Below, one piece after another: positions 48,378-58,499 of a stretch of 64,000 bases of DNA. The stretch lies in NCBI RefSeq assembly GCF_005405885.1, contig NZ_BJFL01000010.1, positions 95,615 to 159,614 of the forward strand, given 5' to 3'. The stretch is from Gandjariella thermophila (lineage in GTDB: Bacteria > Actinomycetota > Actinomycetes > Mycobacteriales > Pseudonocardiaceae). Under the pieces are notes generated by a model. That model was not told the DNA's origin, searched no databases, and worked only from the letters and a program-made list of their open reading frames with translations. Within the stretch, counting starts at the first letter, position 1. Every line of letters begins with the position of its first letter. The translations under genes were made by a program, and so were the position numbers.

Positions 48378-48533
48378 ATGTACGGGTGGATCTGGCGGCA
48401 CCTGCCCGGCCCGCTGGCCGTGCGGGTGGCCGAGGCGGTACTGCTGGCCGCGGCGGTGATCGCGCTGCTGCTGTTCGTGGTGTTCCCCTGGGTCGAGCCC
48501 CGGCTGCCGTTCAACCAGGTGACCACCGGGTAA
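48378..48533 (+). CDS. 51-residue membrane protein between sortase and trpG
   Basis: MYGWIWRHLPGPLAVRVAEA leads into one helix (AVLLAAAVIALLLFVVFP) and the tail WVEPRLPFNQVTTG. ATG at 48378 with GGAGGGAG upstream, 37 bases after the sortase. Strict third-position GC use supports coding. Seen in the same place in related actinobacteria as far as I recall; function unknown, possibly linked to the sortase. Confidence 0.72.
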   Translation: MYGWIWRHLPGPLAVRVAEAVLLAAAVIALLLFVVFPWVEPRLPFNQVTTG

Positions 48534-48589
48534 ACCCGAGCCGTACCGGCTCGTGGACAACGCGGAGGTCTCGGATCGGCGCCGCAGGC

Positions 48590-48595
48590 TACGCT
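48590..48595 (+). promoter_or_regulatory. -10 element of trpG/pabA
   Basis: TACGCT ends 6 bases before the ATG at 48602, consistent with a leaderless transcript. Confidence 0.5.
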
Positions 48596-48601
48596 GGGCC
48601 A

Positions 48602-49243
48602 ATGCGCGTGCTCGTCGTCGACAACTACGACAGCTTCGTCTACAACCTCGTGCAGTACCTCGCCCAGCTCGGCGTCGAACCGGTGGTTCGGCGCAACGAC
48701 GTGGTGGAGCTCGCCGAGGTGGGCGAGGCGGACGGGGTGCTGGTCAGCCCCGGTCCCGGCACACCGGAACGCGCGGGCCGCAGCATTGCGGTCATCCGGC
48801 ACTGCGCCGAGATCGGCACCCCGGTGTTCGGGGTGTGCCTCGGCCTGCAGGCGATGGGCGTCGCCTGGGGCGCCGTGGTGGACCGTGCGCCTGAGCTACT
48901 GCACGGCAAGACCAGCCAGGTGCACCACGAGGGGCGCGGTGTGCTGGCCGGGCTGCCCAGCCCGTTCACCGCCACCCGGTACCACTCGCTGGCCGTCCGG
49001 GCGGACACCGTGCCGGCGGAGTTCGAGGTCACCGGGCGCACCGAGGGTGGCGTGGTGATGGCCATGCGGCACCGGGAGCTGGCCGTCGAGGGCGTGCAGT
49101 TCCACCCCGAATCCGTGCTCACCGAGGGCGGGCACCGGATGCTGGCCAACTGGTTGGCGGCCTGCGGGTACCGGGTACCCGAGGCGCTGGTGGACGAGCT
49201 GACACACGGCATGCGCCAGCTCGCCGCAGCGGCACGTACCTGA
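48602..49243 (+). CDS. Glutamine amidotransferase, anthranilate or aminodeoxychorismate synthase component II
   Basis: 213 residues. Class I glutamine amidotransferase: catalytic Cys in VFGVCLGLQAMG near residue 79, and HPES triad end in VEGVQFHPESVLTEGG near 167. Start MRVLVVDNYDSFVYNLVQYL. It passes ammonia to TrpE or PabB; the large subunit is not nearby, and in such genomes this single protein (annotated TrpG at Rv0013) may serve both tryptophan and folate synthesis. Confidence 0.93.
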   Translation: MRVLVVDNYDSFVYNLVQYLAQLGVEPVVRRNDVVELAEVGEADGVLVSPGPGTPERAGRSIAVIRHCAEIGTPVFGVCLGLQAMGVAWGAVVDRAPELLHGKTSQVHHEGRGVLAGLPSPFTATRYHSLAVRADTVPAEFEVTGRTEGGVVMAMRHRELAVEGVQFHPESVLTEGGHRMLANWLAACGYRVPEALVDELTHGMRQLAAAART

Positions 49244-49255
49244 GCAGAGGACTCT

Positions 49256-49615
49256 GTGACCAACGAGGGCTGTCCGGGCGAGTTCCCCCGCGACGACCGG
49301 CCCGACGAAGCGGCCGACACATTCGACGAGGCATTCGGTGGCCGGGGGCGCGGCGGTGCGGAACGCCCCGGTGACCACTTCCCCGGCGGCGAGTTCGCCG
49401 ACGACGACGGAGGCGGCGACGTGGACGAGGGATTCGCGCCCGGGGTGGTGCGTGGCACGGTGCACACCGTCTGCCACCTCTGCGGCGGCATGGGAGAGAT
49501 CGCCGATCCGGTGCTGGCCGTGCGCGGAGGTGCGCCGTTCACGGTGAACCCGGGCCGCCCCTGCCCCGCCTGCGCGGGCGAGGGTCACCTGCCGGGCCTG
49601 CAGCCGCCGGTCTGA
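49256..49615 (+). CDS. Zinc-ribbon protein with acidic N-terminus
   Basis: 119 residues. First 65 are Asp/Glu/Gly-rich; then HTVCHLCGGMGEI and PGRPCPACAGEGHLPG form two CXXC knuckles of the DnaJ-like CXXCXGXG type, which should bind one zinc. No known function. GTG 12 bases after trpG/pabA with AGAGGAC upstream. A second tiny protein of the same knuckle type lies between gyrB and gyrA. Confidence 0.72.
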   Translation: MTNEGCPGEFPRDDRPDEAADTFDEAFGGRGRGGAERPGDHFPGGEFADDDGGGDVDEGFAPGVVRGTVHTVCHLCGGMGEIADPVLAVRGGAPFTVNPGRPCPACAGEGHLPGLQPPV

Positions 49616-50058
49616 CCTGCGGTTCCGGCACTGACGGCGGGAAGCTCATCGACGCCCGGTCGGGCGGGGCCCGACCGGCGGACCGAGATGGTGGGGGGCG
49701 CTTCCCGGCCCGCCGGCGGGTCTGCCGGGGAGCCACGCGGAGCACGGGGAGAGTCGGTGCTCTACGCGATCACTCTCCGGCGTCGGCCACGGCTGGCGGG
49801 AGGGGGAACCACACGAGCCGGGCCGCGTTTCGGGGCGTGTTGTCCGTACGGCCGCGCGGATGGTGGAGAGCGCCCACCGGCGCGGGTACCGACGGGTGAT
49901 CCCTCGGGCGGCCGCCCGGCTCTGGCGCGGCCGAGCTGCGGAGGCTCCACGCAGCCGGATCTCCCGTCGCTCGGTTCAACGAACGATATGCGTGGCTAGT
50001 TCCCGATGCCCGTTTCCATCGGTGCGGGCGGGCTCCGGGCGCGTGGTCCTCGCCCCGA
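49616..50058. other. Gap between the zinc-ribbon gene and pknB
   Basis: 443 bases between convergent genes. A weak stem CCGATG/CATCGG (50003-50008 with 50017-50022) may end pknB. Otherwise I see nothing with meaning; open frames here are GC-rich noise. Confidence 0.45.
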
Positions 50059-52056
50059 TCAGCCGCCGGACGAGGTACTCGAGGTGGCCGCGCCGAAGCG
50101 GCCGACCGTCACGTTGACCGTGGAGTCCTTGCCGACCTGCGTACCCGGGGCCTGCTGCTGGCTCACGATCCGGTTGTTCTGGGTGAGGTCGGTGATCGGG
50201 ATGAAGGTGATCTGCAGCGTGCCGTCCCAACCCAGCGACTGCAGCTTCGCCTTCGCCTGCTCCACCGTCATCTGGGTGAGGTCGGGCATGACGATCAGCT
50301 GGTCGCCGTTTGACACCAGGAGCTGGACGGTGCTGCCCTTCTGCGCCTTGGTGTTCTTCGGGTTCTGGTCGACGACGACGCCCTTGGGCTGGTTCGACGA
50401 CACCGTCTTGATGGCCACCTTGAGCCCGAGGCCCTGCAGGTTCGCGGTGGCCACGTCCTGCGTCTGGCCGGTGTAGTCGGTGACGAAGACCAGGTCCGGG
50501 GCCTTGCCGATGGTGATACTGACCGTCCCGCCGGCGGCGATCTGCTGCCCGGGGGACGGGGTCTGGTCGATCACCTTGCCGATCTTCGTGGCGTCGTCGG
50601 TGACTTGCTGCTGGACGTTCTGCCCGAGCTGGAGGTGCTTGTCGGCCAGGGCGGCCTGCGCCTCGGGGACCGTCATGCCGGTCAGGTCGGGCACGGCGAC
50701 CGGCTGTGGACTGACCCCGACGCGGACGTTGACCGTGCTGCCCTTGTCCACCTGGGTGCCCGGTGGCGGATCGATCCCGTCGGCCAGCACGCGGTCGACC
50801 TGGTCCTGGCCGCACGGCGCCCTGCCGCTGGCGTCCGGCTGGCAGGGCACGCTCACCTGGTTCATCTTCAGGCCGGCCGCGGTCAGCGTGGACCGGGCCT
50901 GTGAGCTGGTCATGCCGACCAGGTTGACCGGTACGGAGGTCTTGTTTCCCTGCGACGAGCCGCCGCCGGACAGCAGGTTGGTGGTCAGCCAGGCGGCCAG
51001 CGCGAGCACCGCGAGGCACAGCACGACGACGCCCGCGATCATCCAGCCGCGGCGTCTGCCCCCTCGCCCGTCGCCGCCGTCGCCGTACCCGCCGTCGGCC
51101 ACGCTCTCCTGGCGGTGCCGACCGCCACCGGAGGGCATCACCTCGGTCGGGCCGGGGCCGCCGCCGAGGATCGAGGTGCGGTCCGCCTCGGTCATCACCA
51201 TCGGCGCGGCCGGTCGCTGCCCGGACAGCACGCGCACCAGGTCGGCCCGCATCTCCGCGGCCGACTGGTAGCGGTTCGCCGGGTTCTTCGACAGCGCCTT
51301 CAGCGCTATCGCGTCCAGCGCCGGGGTGACCTGCGGGTTCAGCGAGGACGGCGGCTTGGGTTCCTCCCGGACGTGCTGGTAGGCCACCGCCACGGGGGAG
51401 TCCCCCGTGAACGGGGGCTCCCCGGTGAGCAGCTCGAAGAGCACGCAACCGGCGGCGTAGACGTCGCTGCGCGCGTCCACCGCCTCGCCACGGGCCTGCT
51501 CCGGCGAGAGGTACTGCGCGGTACCGATGACCGCCGCGGTCTGGGTCACGGACGCCTGACCGTCGGCCACCGCCCGGGCGATGCCGAAGTCCATCACCTT
51601 GACCGCGCCGGTCCGGGTGATCATCACATTGGCCGGTTTGACGTCCCGGTGCACGATGCCGTGCCGGTGGCTGAAGTCCAGCGCGGCGCACACGTCGGCC
51701 ATGATCTCCATGGCTCGCTTGCCGGAGAGCGGTCCCTGCGTCTTGACGATGTCCCGCAGCGTCCGCCCGTCCACGTACTCCATGACGATGTAGGGCAGCG
51801 GGCCGTACTCGGTCTTCGTCTCACCGGTGTCGTAGACGGCGACGATGGCCGGGTGGTTCAGCGCGGCGGCGTTCTGCGCCTCGCGGCGAAACCGCTCCTG
51901 GAACTGGGGGTCCCTGGCGAGATCGGCGCGCAGCACCTTGACCGCGACCTCCCGGCCGAGGCGAACGTCCCTGCCCCGGTGGACCTCGGACATGCCGCCA
52001 TAGCCGAGTGTCTCGCCCAGCTCGTAGCGGTTGGAGAGCAGTCGCGGAGTGCTCAT
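50059..52056 (-). CDS. pknB: PASTA-domain Ser/Thr protein kinase PknB
   Basis: 665 residues. Kinase domain 11-275: glycine loop LGYGGMSEV, Lys40 in VAVKVL, HRDVKPANV, DFG in VMDFGIAR, and activation loop VIGTAQYLSPEQ. Juxtamembrane part to 333, one helix about 336-356, then four PASTA repeats (first NLVGMTSSQARSTLTAAGLK) that bind lipid II or muropeptides outside. Phosphorylates CwlM, MviN-type pseudokinase and others in mycobacteria. ATG at 52056. 70 bases after pknA; last gene of the operon. Confidence 0.97.
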   Translation of the reverse strand: MSTPRLLSNRYELGETLGYGGMSEVHRGRDVRLGREVAVKVLRADLARDPQFQERFRREAQNAAALNHPAIVAVYDTGETKTEYGPLPYIVMEYVDGRTLRDIVKTQGPLSGKRAMEIMADVCAALDFSHRHGIVHRDVKPANVMITRTGAVKVMDFGIARAVADGQASVTQTAAVIGTAQYLSPEQARGEAVDARSDVYAAGCVLFELLTGEPPFTGDSPVAVAYQHVREEPKPPSSLNPQVTPALDAIALKALSKNPANRYQSAAEMRADLVRVLSGQRPAAPMVMTEADRTSILGGGPGPTEVMPSGGGRHRQESVADGGYGDGGDGRGGRRRGWMIAGVVVLCLAVLALAAWLTTNLLSGGGSSQGNKTSVPVNLVGMTSSQARSTLTAAGLKMNQVSVPCQPDASGRAPCGQDQVDRVLADGIDPPPGTQVDKGSTVNVRVGVSPQPVAVPDLTGMTVPEAQAALADKHLQLGQNVQQQVTDDATKIGKVIDQTPSPGQQIAAGGTVSITIGKAPDLVFVTDYTGQTQDVATANLQGLGLKVAIKTVSSNQPKGVVVDQNPKNTKAQKGSTVQLLVSNGDQLIVMPDLTQMTVEQAKAKLQSLGWDGTLQITFIPITDLTQNNRIVSQQQAPGTQVGKDSTVNVTVGRFGAATSSTSSGG

Positions 52057-52126
52057 CGGTGCGTCGTCCCGCTCCTCGTCAACGTCATCTCATCATGCCT
52101 GCTGCTCGCCGTCAGGCCGGACAGGC

Positions 52127-53602
52127 TCAGCCGGTCGATTCGCCTGTTCCGCACCCGACCGCCGCCCCGGAAGCGATCGGCGCGCCGCGGGCCGTCGTTA
52201 CCCCCCTGGTCACCCGGTCCCGTGGACCACCCGGCACCGCGTCGGTGCCGCCGCAGGAGTTCATGGCGAGCGTGAGGCTCCCGGCCCGCACCGAGCGGTC
52301 CAGGTACTCGTTGGCTTCCACCTCCACCGTCGGGTGCTCGGCGGTCGATGCTGGCGAGTCGGCGGGCCGCGCGGCAAGCCGGTAGCCGGCGCCCGGCCGG
52401 GTGGTCCACGCCTGGTGCGCCGGCGCCGCGCCCGACCCGCGCGGCGCGGACGGCGGCGGCTTGGCACTCCCGGACTGCATCGCGGCACGTACTCCCCACA
52501 CGCCGATCGCGAGCAGCGCGACGGCCAGCACGGCCAGTAGCACCCACAGCGGCGCGCGGCTGCGCCTGGGCGGTGCCGGCGGCCAGGCGGCGAAGCCGCC
52601 GCCCGGCGGCATGCCGGCCGGGCCGGCCGCACGCAGGTTGCCCGGCATGCTCATCGGCCCGGGAGCGCGGGGCCCCGGCACCAGGGCCGGTGGTGGTCCG
52701 GCGGCGGGCGCGATCGGCGGCGCCGGCGGTCCCATCGGCACCAGCCCGGACGGGGCCGGCAGCGGCCGGCCGGCGCGGACGGCGGCCACCGCGGCGGCGA
52801 ACTCGCCACCGGTGCGGTAGCGCTGCCGGGGGTCCTTCACAAGGGTTGCCTCGAGGAGGGCGCGCACCCCCGGCGGCACGTCCGGCGGCAGCGGTGGCGG
52901 GGCATCCCGGATGTGCATCATGGCCACGGTGACCGCGTTCTCGGACAGGAACGGTCGGTGCCCGACGAGGCACTCGTAGCCCACCACGGCCAGCGAGTAC
53001 ACGTCGCTGGCCGGCTCCGCCTCGCCGCCCAGCGCCTGCTCCGGCGCGACGTAGTGGGCGGTGCCCATGACCAGGCCGGACCGGGTGACCGGGGCGGCGT
53101 CGGCGGCCTTGGCGATGCCGAAGTCGGTGACCTTCACCTTCCCGGCCGGGGTGACCAGGATGTTGCCCGGCTTGACGTCCCGGTGCACCAGACCACGCTC
53201 GTGCGCCGCCTGCAGCGCGCCAGCGGCCTGCTCCAGCACGTCCAGCGTGCGCTCGACGCCGATCCGGCCCTCCCTGGCCAGGATCGCGGCCAGCGGCTCG
53301 CCCTCGACCAGTTCCATCACCAGGTAGGCGGTCTCCTCCGGGCCGTCCGGCACGGCCGCCGTCTCCCCGTAGTCGTGAACCGCGGCGATCCCGGGATGGT
53401 TCAGCGACGCGGTGGTGCGCGCCTCGGTGCGGAACCGGTGCAGGAACTCGGCGTCCCCGCACAGCTCCGGCTTGAGGATCTTGATGGCGACCGGGCGGTC
53501 CAGCCGGGTGTCGGCGGCCTCCCACACCTCGCCCATCCCACCGACGGCGATGCGCCGGGCCAGGCGGTAGCGGTCGACGAGCAACTGGCCGGAGGACAGC
53601 AT
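52127..53602 (-). CDS. pknA: Ser/Thr protein kinase PknA
   Basis: 491 residues. Kinase domain at 12-275 with [22 protein letters not shown] and [11 protein letters not shown]. Pro/Ala-rich link, one helix about 350-372 ([19 protein letters not shown]), and an extracellular part of about 118 residues without PASTA repeats. It works with PknB in control of growth and division. ATG at 53602 shares one base with the TGA of pbpA (TGATG). Confidence 0.96.
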   Translation of the reverse strand: MLSSGQLLVDRYRLARRIAVGGMGEVWEAADTRLDRPVAIKILKPELCGDAEFLHRFRTEARTTASLNHPGIAAVHDYGETAAVPDGPEETAYLVMELVEGEPLAAILAREGRIGVERTLDVLEQAAGALQAAHERGLVHRDVKPGNILVTPAGKVKVTDFGIAKAADAAPVTRSGLVMGTAHYVAPEQALGGEAEPASDVYSLAVVGYECLVGHRPFLSENAVTVAMMHIRDAPPPLPPDVPPGVRALLEATLVKDPRQRYRTGGEFAAAVAAVRAGRPLPAPSGLVPMGPPAPPIAPAAGPPPALVPGPRAPGPMSMPGNLRAAGPAGMPPGGGFAAWPPAPPRRSRAPLWVLLAVLAVALLAIGVWGVRAAMQSGSAKPPPSAPRGSGAAPAHQAWTTRPGAGYRLAARPADSPASTAEHPTVEVEANEYLDRSVRAGSLTLAMNSCGGTDAVPGGPRDRVTRGVTTARGAPIASGAAVGCGTGESTG

Positions 53603-55071
53603 CAGCCACCCCCCAGCGCGGCACCGATGACCGCCCGCCCGATCGGGCCGGCCACCTTGGCGCCGGTGGCGTCCAGGCCGCGGTCACCGCCGTTCTCCAC
53701 CACCACCGCGACCGCGATCTGCGGGTTGTTCGCCGGCGCGAACGCCACGTACCAGGCGTGCGGGTTGGTGTGCTTCGGGTCGTTGCCGTGCTCGGCGGTA
53801 CCGGTCTTGGAGGCGATGGTGACACCGGCGATCTTGCCCTCGCCGCCGGCGTGACCCTCGGCGTCGACCATCATGTCGCGCAGGGTGGCGGCGTTCTGCT
53901 CGCTCATCACGCGCTCGGCCTCCTCCGGCCTCATCTCGTCGAGGACGGAGAGATCCGGCGCGAGGATGGCCTTGACCATGTTGGGCACCATGCGCCGGCC
54001 GCCGTTGGCGATGGTCGCGGCGATCACCGCGTCCTGCAGCGGGGTGAGCTTGACGTCCCGCTGGCCGATGCCGCTCTGGAACAGCGCGGCCTTGTCCGGC
54101 AGCGGCCCGATGGTGGACGGCGCCACCGCCAGCGGGATGGAGATGTTGTCCCCGATGCCGAACTTCTTCGCGATGTCCCGCAGCCGGTCCGGGCCGAGTT
54201 GCCCGGCGAGGTCGGCGAACGCGGTGTTGCACGACAGGGTCAGCGCCAGGTCGAACGACGCGGTCGCGCCGCCGCCGCACGGCGTGCCGTTGAAGTTCTC
54301 CAGCGTGGTGTTGGTGCCCGGCAGGGTGATCCGTGGCGCCGCGACGAGTTGGCTGTCCTTGTTGTACTGGCCGCTTTCCAGCGCGGCCGCGGACACCACG
54401 AGCTTGAACGTCGACCCGGGCGGGTAGATCTCGGAGATCGCCCGGTTCGCCATCGGCTGCGCGTCCGAGCCGGAGAGCTGCGCGAAGGCCTTCTTCGCCA
54501 CGTCGGTGTCGTGGCTGGCCAGCGGGTTCGGATCGTAGGAGGGGGTGCTCGCCATGGCCAGGATCTCGCCGGTTTTCGGGCGGATCGCGACCACCGCGCC
54601 GGTGAACCCGCGCCGGGTGAGGGCGTCGTAGGCGGCCTGCTGCACCCGCGGCTCGATGGTCAGTTGGACGTTGCCGCCCCGCGGGTCGCGGCCGGTGATC
54701 AGGTCGGACAGCCGGGGCACGAACAGCCGGTCGTCGGAGCCGTTGAGCACGTCGTCCTGGGCGCGCTCCATCCCCACCGGGGCGCCGATCAGCGTGTAGT
54801 AGCCGGTCACCGGCGCGTACACCGGCCCGTTGGGATACACCCGGAGGAAGCGCAGCCGGTCGTTGGTCTCCTGGACCCTGGCCAGCTGGGTGCCGTCGGC
54901 GGCGACGATCTGGCCGCGTTGCCGCGCGTACTCCTGCAGCACCACCCGCTGGTTGCGCGGGTCCTTGCGGTAGTCGTCGGCCTTGACCACCTGGATGTAC
55001 GTCATGTTGGCCAGCAGCAGCACGATCAGCGCCATCAGCGTGACGCCGACTCGGCGCAGCGGGGTGTTCAT
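53602..55071 (-). CDS. pbpA: Penicillin-binding protein PbpA (class B transpeptidase)
   Basis: 489 residues. N-terminal membrane helix ([22 protein letters not shown]), dimer domain, and transpeptidase with STFK (Ser220), SCN (LSCNTAF) and KTG (SKTGTAEHG). It crosslinks peptidoglycan, as partner of RodA encoded just upstream. ATG overlaps the rodA TGA (ATGA). Target of beta-lactams. Confidence 0.96.
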   Translation of the reverse strand: MNTPLRRVGVTLMALIVLLLANMTYIQVVKADDYRKDPRNQRVVLQEYARQRGQIVAADGTQLARVQETNDRLRFLRVYPNGPVYAPVTGYYTLIGAPVGMERAQDDVLNGSDDRLFVPRLSDLITGRDPRGGNVQLTIEPRVQQAAYDALTRRGFTGAVVAIRPKTGEILAMASTPSYDPNPLASHDTDVAKKAFAQLSGSDAQPMANRAISEIYPPGSTFKLVVSAAALESGQYNKDSQLVAAPRITLPGTNTTLENFNGTPCGGGATASFDLALTLSCNTAFADLAGQLGPDRLRDIAKKFGIGDNISIPLAVAPSTIGPLPDKAALFQSGIGQRDVKLTPLQDAVIAATIANGGRRMVPNMVKAILAPDLSVLDEMRPEEAERVMSEQNAATLRDMMVDAEGHAGGEGKIAGVTIASKTGTAEHGNDPKHTNPHAWYVAFAPANNPQIAVAVVVENGGDRGLDATGAKVAGPIGRAVIGAALGGG

Positions 55072-56531
55072 GCCGGCCGCTCCACCATCACCGTGCTCGC
55101 CTCGGCGAGCGGCGCCTGCTGCACCTTGGGCTTCGGCGGGGACTGCGGCCGGCGAGCTGCGTCGGAGATCCGCAGCAGCAGGGCCACCAGGATGTAGTTG
55201 GCCAGCAACGACGAACCGCCGTAGGACATGAACGGCGCGGTGAGACCGGTCTGCGGGATCAGCTTGCTGATGCCCCCGACCACGATGAACACCTGCAGCC
55301 CGATCAGGAACGACAGCCCGCCGCCGAGCAGCTTCCCGAAGGTGTCCCGCACGGCCAGCGAGCTGCGCAGCCCGCGCAGGGAGAGCAGGGTGTAGACGAG
55401 CACCAGTACGGCCATGCCGATGAAGCCGAGTTCCTCGCCGATCGCGGATACGATGAAGTCGGTGTCCACCGCGGGGATCAGGTCCGGCCGGCCGGCGCCC
55501 AGACCGGTCCCGGCCACGCCCCCGGTGCCCAGGCTGAACAGCGACTGGGCGATCTGGTAGCCGCGGGTGTCGTAGTTGGCGAACGGGTCGATCCAGTTCC
55601 CCACCCGGACCTGGACGTGGCTGAAGAGGTGGTAGGCGACGAACGCCCCGACGAGGAACAGCGCCAGCCCGAGGATCACCCACGCGGACCGCTCGGTGGC
55701 CACGTAGACCATCACCAGCAGGGTGCCGAAGAACAGCAGCGAGGTGCCCAGGTCCTTCTCCAGCGCCAGCACGCCCAGCGCGATGATCCACGCGGCGAGC
55801 AGCGGCCCGAGGTCCCGGGCTCTGGGCAGCTCCAGGCCGAACAGGTTCCGGCCCGCGGTGGTGAACAGGTCGCGTTTGGACACCAGGAAGGCGGCCACGA
55901 AGACGATCAGCAGAATCTTGGCGAACTCACCCGGCTGGATGGTGCCCAGCGGGCCGAGCCTGATCCACAGCTTGGCGCCGCCGACCTCGGAGATGCTCGA
56001 CGGCAGCACGCCGGGCAGCACCAGCAGGCCCAGCCCGACCAGGCCGCACGTGTAGCCGTAGCGGGCCATCGTCCGGTGGTCGCGGACCAGGGCCAGCACC
56101 GCGATGAAGAGGATCAGCCCGATCGTGGTGTACATCAGCTGCTTGGGCGCCTCGTCCGCGTACGTCTTCGCGGCCCGTGCCGCACGTTCCGCGAACGCCA
56201 GGTCGAGCCGGTGAATCATCACCAGGCCGAGCCCATTGAGCAGCGCCACGCAGGGCAGGATCAGCGGATCGGCGAACGGCGCCCAGCGGCGCACCGCGAA
56301 GTGCGCCGCGCCGAACAGCGCCAGGTAGGCCAGCCCGTAGTAGACGACCTGCATGGTCAGCGACTGCTGCTGGTCGCTCTCCACCAGGACGAGGGCGAGG
56401 GTGACCAGACCGGCGGCGAAGGCGAGCATGCTGAGCTCGGTGCCCCGCCGGGTGGGCGGCCGCACCGTCGGGCCGGAGCTGCTCGCCTGCCCGGTCGTCA
56501 AGCCCGCCCCGTCGGGGACCGGTGCACTCAT
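55068..56531 (-). CDS. rodA: RodA/FtsW family glycosyltransferase
   Basis: 487 residues with about 11-12 helices. SEDS family: PSSISEVGGAKLWIRLGPLGTIQPGEFAKILLI, EKDLGTSLLFFG (catalytic Asp), and GISKLIPQTGLTAPFMSYGGSSLLANY near the end. It polymerises lipid II for wall growth together with PbpA. ATG at 56531 overlaps the pstP stop (TAATG). Confidence 0.96.
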   Translation of the reverse strand: MSAPVPDGAGLTTGQASSSGPTVRPPTRRGTELSMLAFAAGLVTLALVLVESDQQQSLTMQVVYYGLAYLALFGAAHFAVRRWAPFADPLILPCVALLNGLGLVMIHRLDLAFAERAARAAKTYADEAPKQLMYTTIGLILFIAVLALVRDHRTMARYGYTCGLVGLGLLVLPGVLPSSISEVGGAKLWIRLGPLGTIQPGEFAKILLIVFVAAFLVSKRDLFTTAGRNLFGLELPRARDLGPLLAAWIIALGVLALEKDLGTSLLFFGTLLVMVYVATERSAWVILGLALFLVGAFVAYHLFSHVQVRVGNWIDPFANYDTRGYQIAQSLFSLGTGGVAGTGLGAGRPDLIPAVDTDFIVSAIGEELGFIGMAVLVLVYTLLSLRGLRSSLAVRDTFGKLLGGGLSFLIGLQVFIVVGGISKLIPQTGLTAPFMSYGGSSLLANYILVALLLRISDAARRPQSPPKPKVQQAPLAEASTVMVERPA

Positions 56532-57994
56532 TAGCCACCGACCTTCCGGCAGTCCACGCCGGGCCGCGGCGTGGGCGTCGAGAGCGGGGTGACACCGGGC
56601 TGTCCGCTCTCCGCAGGCGGCGGCGTGCTGCTCGTCGTGGGCACGGGAGGCGGCCCCCCGGCCAGGGTTGTCGATGCCGGCGGCGGCGCCCCGTTGGGCG
56701 GCGCCGGCTGGGTGGACGCGCTGGTCGACGGCGGTGTCGAGGTCCCGGGACCGCTGCTCGGGCACGGCGGCAGAAGCTGCTCGGTGCGCAGCCGCCGGAT
56801 GGTGGACCTGGCGCCCTCCAGGCCGTCCACGTCGGTGATCCCGCGGCGCACCGTGTCCCGGGCCGCCTCCTGCAGGTCCTCCACGGTGATCGCCTCGCAG
56901 GACTGCGCACCCGGCGGGCAGGACCCCTCGTAGAAATGGTGCAACTGGACACCGAGCACGCTGCCCCGAACCCCCTGGAACACCGCCACCTCACCGTTGT
57001 CGGCCACGCCGACGTAGTACTGGCGGAGCACCCAGTACCGGGTGCCGACCACCCCGGCGGCCAGCAGCACCAGGATCAGCGCTCCGGTGAGGACCGCGCG
57101 CACCCGCCTGCGGCGCTTGGCCGACGGGTCCGGCGGTTCCTCCGCCGGCTCGATCCGCCGCGGCTGCGGCGGGGGCGGGCTGAGCGCGCCGGCCCGGGAC
57201 GCCGAGGAGTCCGGCGGCGCCTGCTCGTCCTCGCCGTTGCCGGCCGCGCCGCCGACGATCGGGGCGTCCTCGCCGAAGTCCACGTCAACCACGTCGGCGA
57301 CGATGCAGGTCACGTTGTCCGGGCCGCCGCCCTTGAGGGCCAGCTCGATCATCCGGTCCGCGCACTCCTGCGGGTCCGGGATGCGGATCGCCTCGCTGAG
57401 CGTCTCCATACTGATCACGCTGGACAGACCGTCCGAGCAGATCAGGTAGCGGTCACCGGCCCTGGCCTCGCGGACGGTCAGGCTCGGCTCCACCTCCTGA
57501 CCGGTCAGCGCGCGTAGCAGCAGGGACCGCTGGGGGTGGTTGGCGGCCTCGTCCGGGGTGATCCGGCCCTCGTCGATCAGCGACTGGACGAACGAGTCAT
57601 CGTGCGTGATCTGGGTCACGCTCCCGTTGCGGCACAGGTAGGCCCGCGAGTCGCCGACGTGCACCAGGCCGATCTTGTTCCCGCCGAAGAGGATGGCGGT
57701 CAGTGTGGTGCCCATGCCCTCGAGGTCGGGGTCGTTGGCCACCAGTTCGGAGATGGCGCTGTTGCCGGCCACCACCGCGTCGCGCAACTGGCCGAGCAGG
57801 TCGTCACCGGGGGCGTCGTCGTCCAGTGGGGCGAGCGCGGCGATGACGACCTTGCTGGCCACCTCGCCGGCGGCGTGGCCGCCCATGCCGTCGGCGACTG
57901 CGAGCAGGCGTGGGCCCGCGTACACGGAATCCTGGTTGTTGGAGCGGACCAGGCCCCGGTCGCTGCGGGCTGCGTAGCGGAGGACGAGGGTCAT
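56531..57994 (-). CDS. pstP: PP2C-type Ser/Thr phosphatase PstP
   Basis: 487 residues. PPM-family phosphatase, 1-240: RGLVRSNNQDSVY, LAVADGMGGHAAGEVAS, GMGTTLTAI, HVGDSRAYL and GGGPDNVTCIV give the metal-binding aspartates. Helix about 297-317, extracellular part with several Cys, ending in a Pro/Thr-rich tail. It removes phosphates placed by PknA/PknB. ATG overlaps the fhaB stop. Confidence 0.96.
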   Translation of the reverse strand: MTLVLRYAARSDRGLVRSNNQDSVYAGPRLLAVADGMGGHAAGEVASKVVIAALAPLDDDAPGDDLLGQLRDAVVAGNSAISELVANDPDLEGMGTTLTAILFGGNKIGLVHVGDSRAYLCRNGSVTQITHDDSFVQSLIDEGRITPDEAANHPQRSLLLRALTGQEVEPSLTVREARAGDRYLICSDGLSSVISMETLSEAIRIPDPQECADRMIELALKGGGPDNVTCIVADVVDVDFGEDAPIVGGAAGNGEDEQAPPDSSASRAGALSPPPPQPRRIEPAEEPPDPSAKRRRRVRAVLTGALILVLLAAGVVGTRYWVLRQYYVGVADNGEVAVFQGVRGSVLGVQLHHFYEGSCPPGAQSCEAITVEDLQEAARDTVRRGITDVDGLEGARSTIRRLRTEQLLPPCPSSGPGTSTPPSTSASTQPAPPNGAPPPASTTLAGGPPPVPTTSSTPPPAESGQPGVTPLSTPTPRPGVDCRKVGG

Positions 57995-58449
57995 GAGCGC
58001 AGCTCGATCACCGTCTTGCCGATGCGGATCGGGACCCCGAGCGGGACACGGGTTGGCGCGGTGACCTTAGCCCGGTCGAGGTAGGTGCCGTTGGTGGAGC
58101 CTAGATCCTCCAAGTACCAGTCCGTTCCGCGAAGTGACAGGCGCGCGTGCCGGGTGGACGCGTAGTCGTCGTCCAGCACAAGCGTGGAGTCGTCGGCGCG
58201 ACCGAGCAGGATCGGACGGCCGTCCAGGGAGATTCGGGTGCCGGCCAGCGCCCCGTGGGTGACCACGAGTTGCTTGGCGGTCTTGCCCCGCGATCCCTTC
58301 AGCGACCCGCGGCGAAAGCCCGGGACCGCCACCCGCACGCCGGAGGCGGCGTAGAGATCGGAGCGGACCACGCGAAGCGCGGCCAGCACGAACAACCAGA
58401 GCAGGGCGAGAAACCCTGCTCTGGTTAGCTGCATCACCAGCTCTGGCAC
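57991..58449 (-). CDS. fhaB: FHA-domain membrane protein FhaB/FipA
   Basis: 152 residues. N-terminal helix (RAGFLALLWLFVLAALRVV) then an FHA domain: ILLGRADDSTLVLDDDYASTRHARL and [20 protein letters not shown], which reads phosphothreonine. In mycobacteria it links FtsZ and FtsQ. GTG at 58449 (PELVMQLTRAGF) matches mycobacterial N-termini. 50 bases after fhaA. Confidence 0.94.
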   Translation of the reverse strand: MPELVMQLTRAGFLALLWLFVLAALRVVRSDLYAASGVRVAVPGFRRGSLKGSRGKTAKQLVVTHGALAGTRISLDGRPILLGRADDSTLVLDDDYASTRHARLSLRGTDWYLEDLGSTNGTYLDRAKVTAPTRVPLGVPIRIGKTVIELRS

Positions 58450-58499
58450 CTGTTGTGACCGCTCCTACCTCGGAGGACTTTCGCCGTGGGTGGTGGTTG

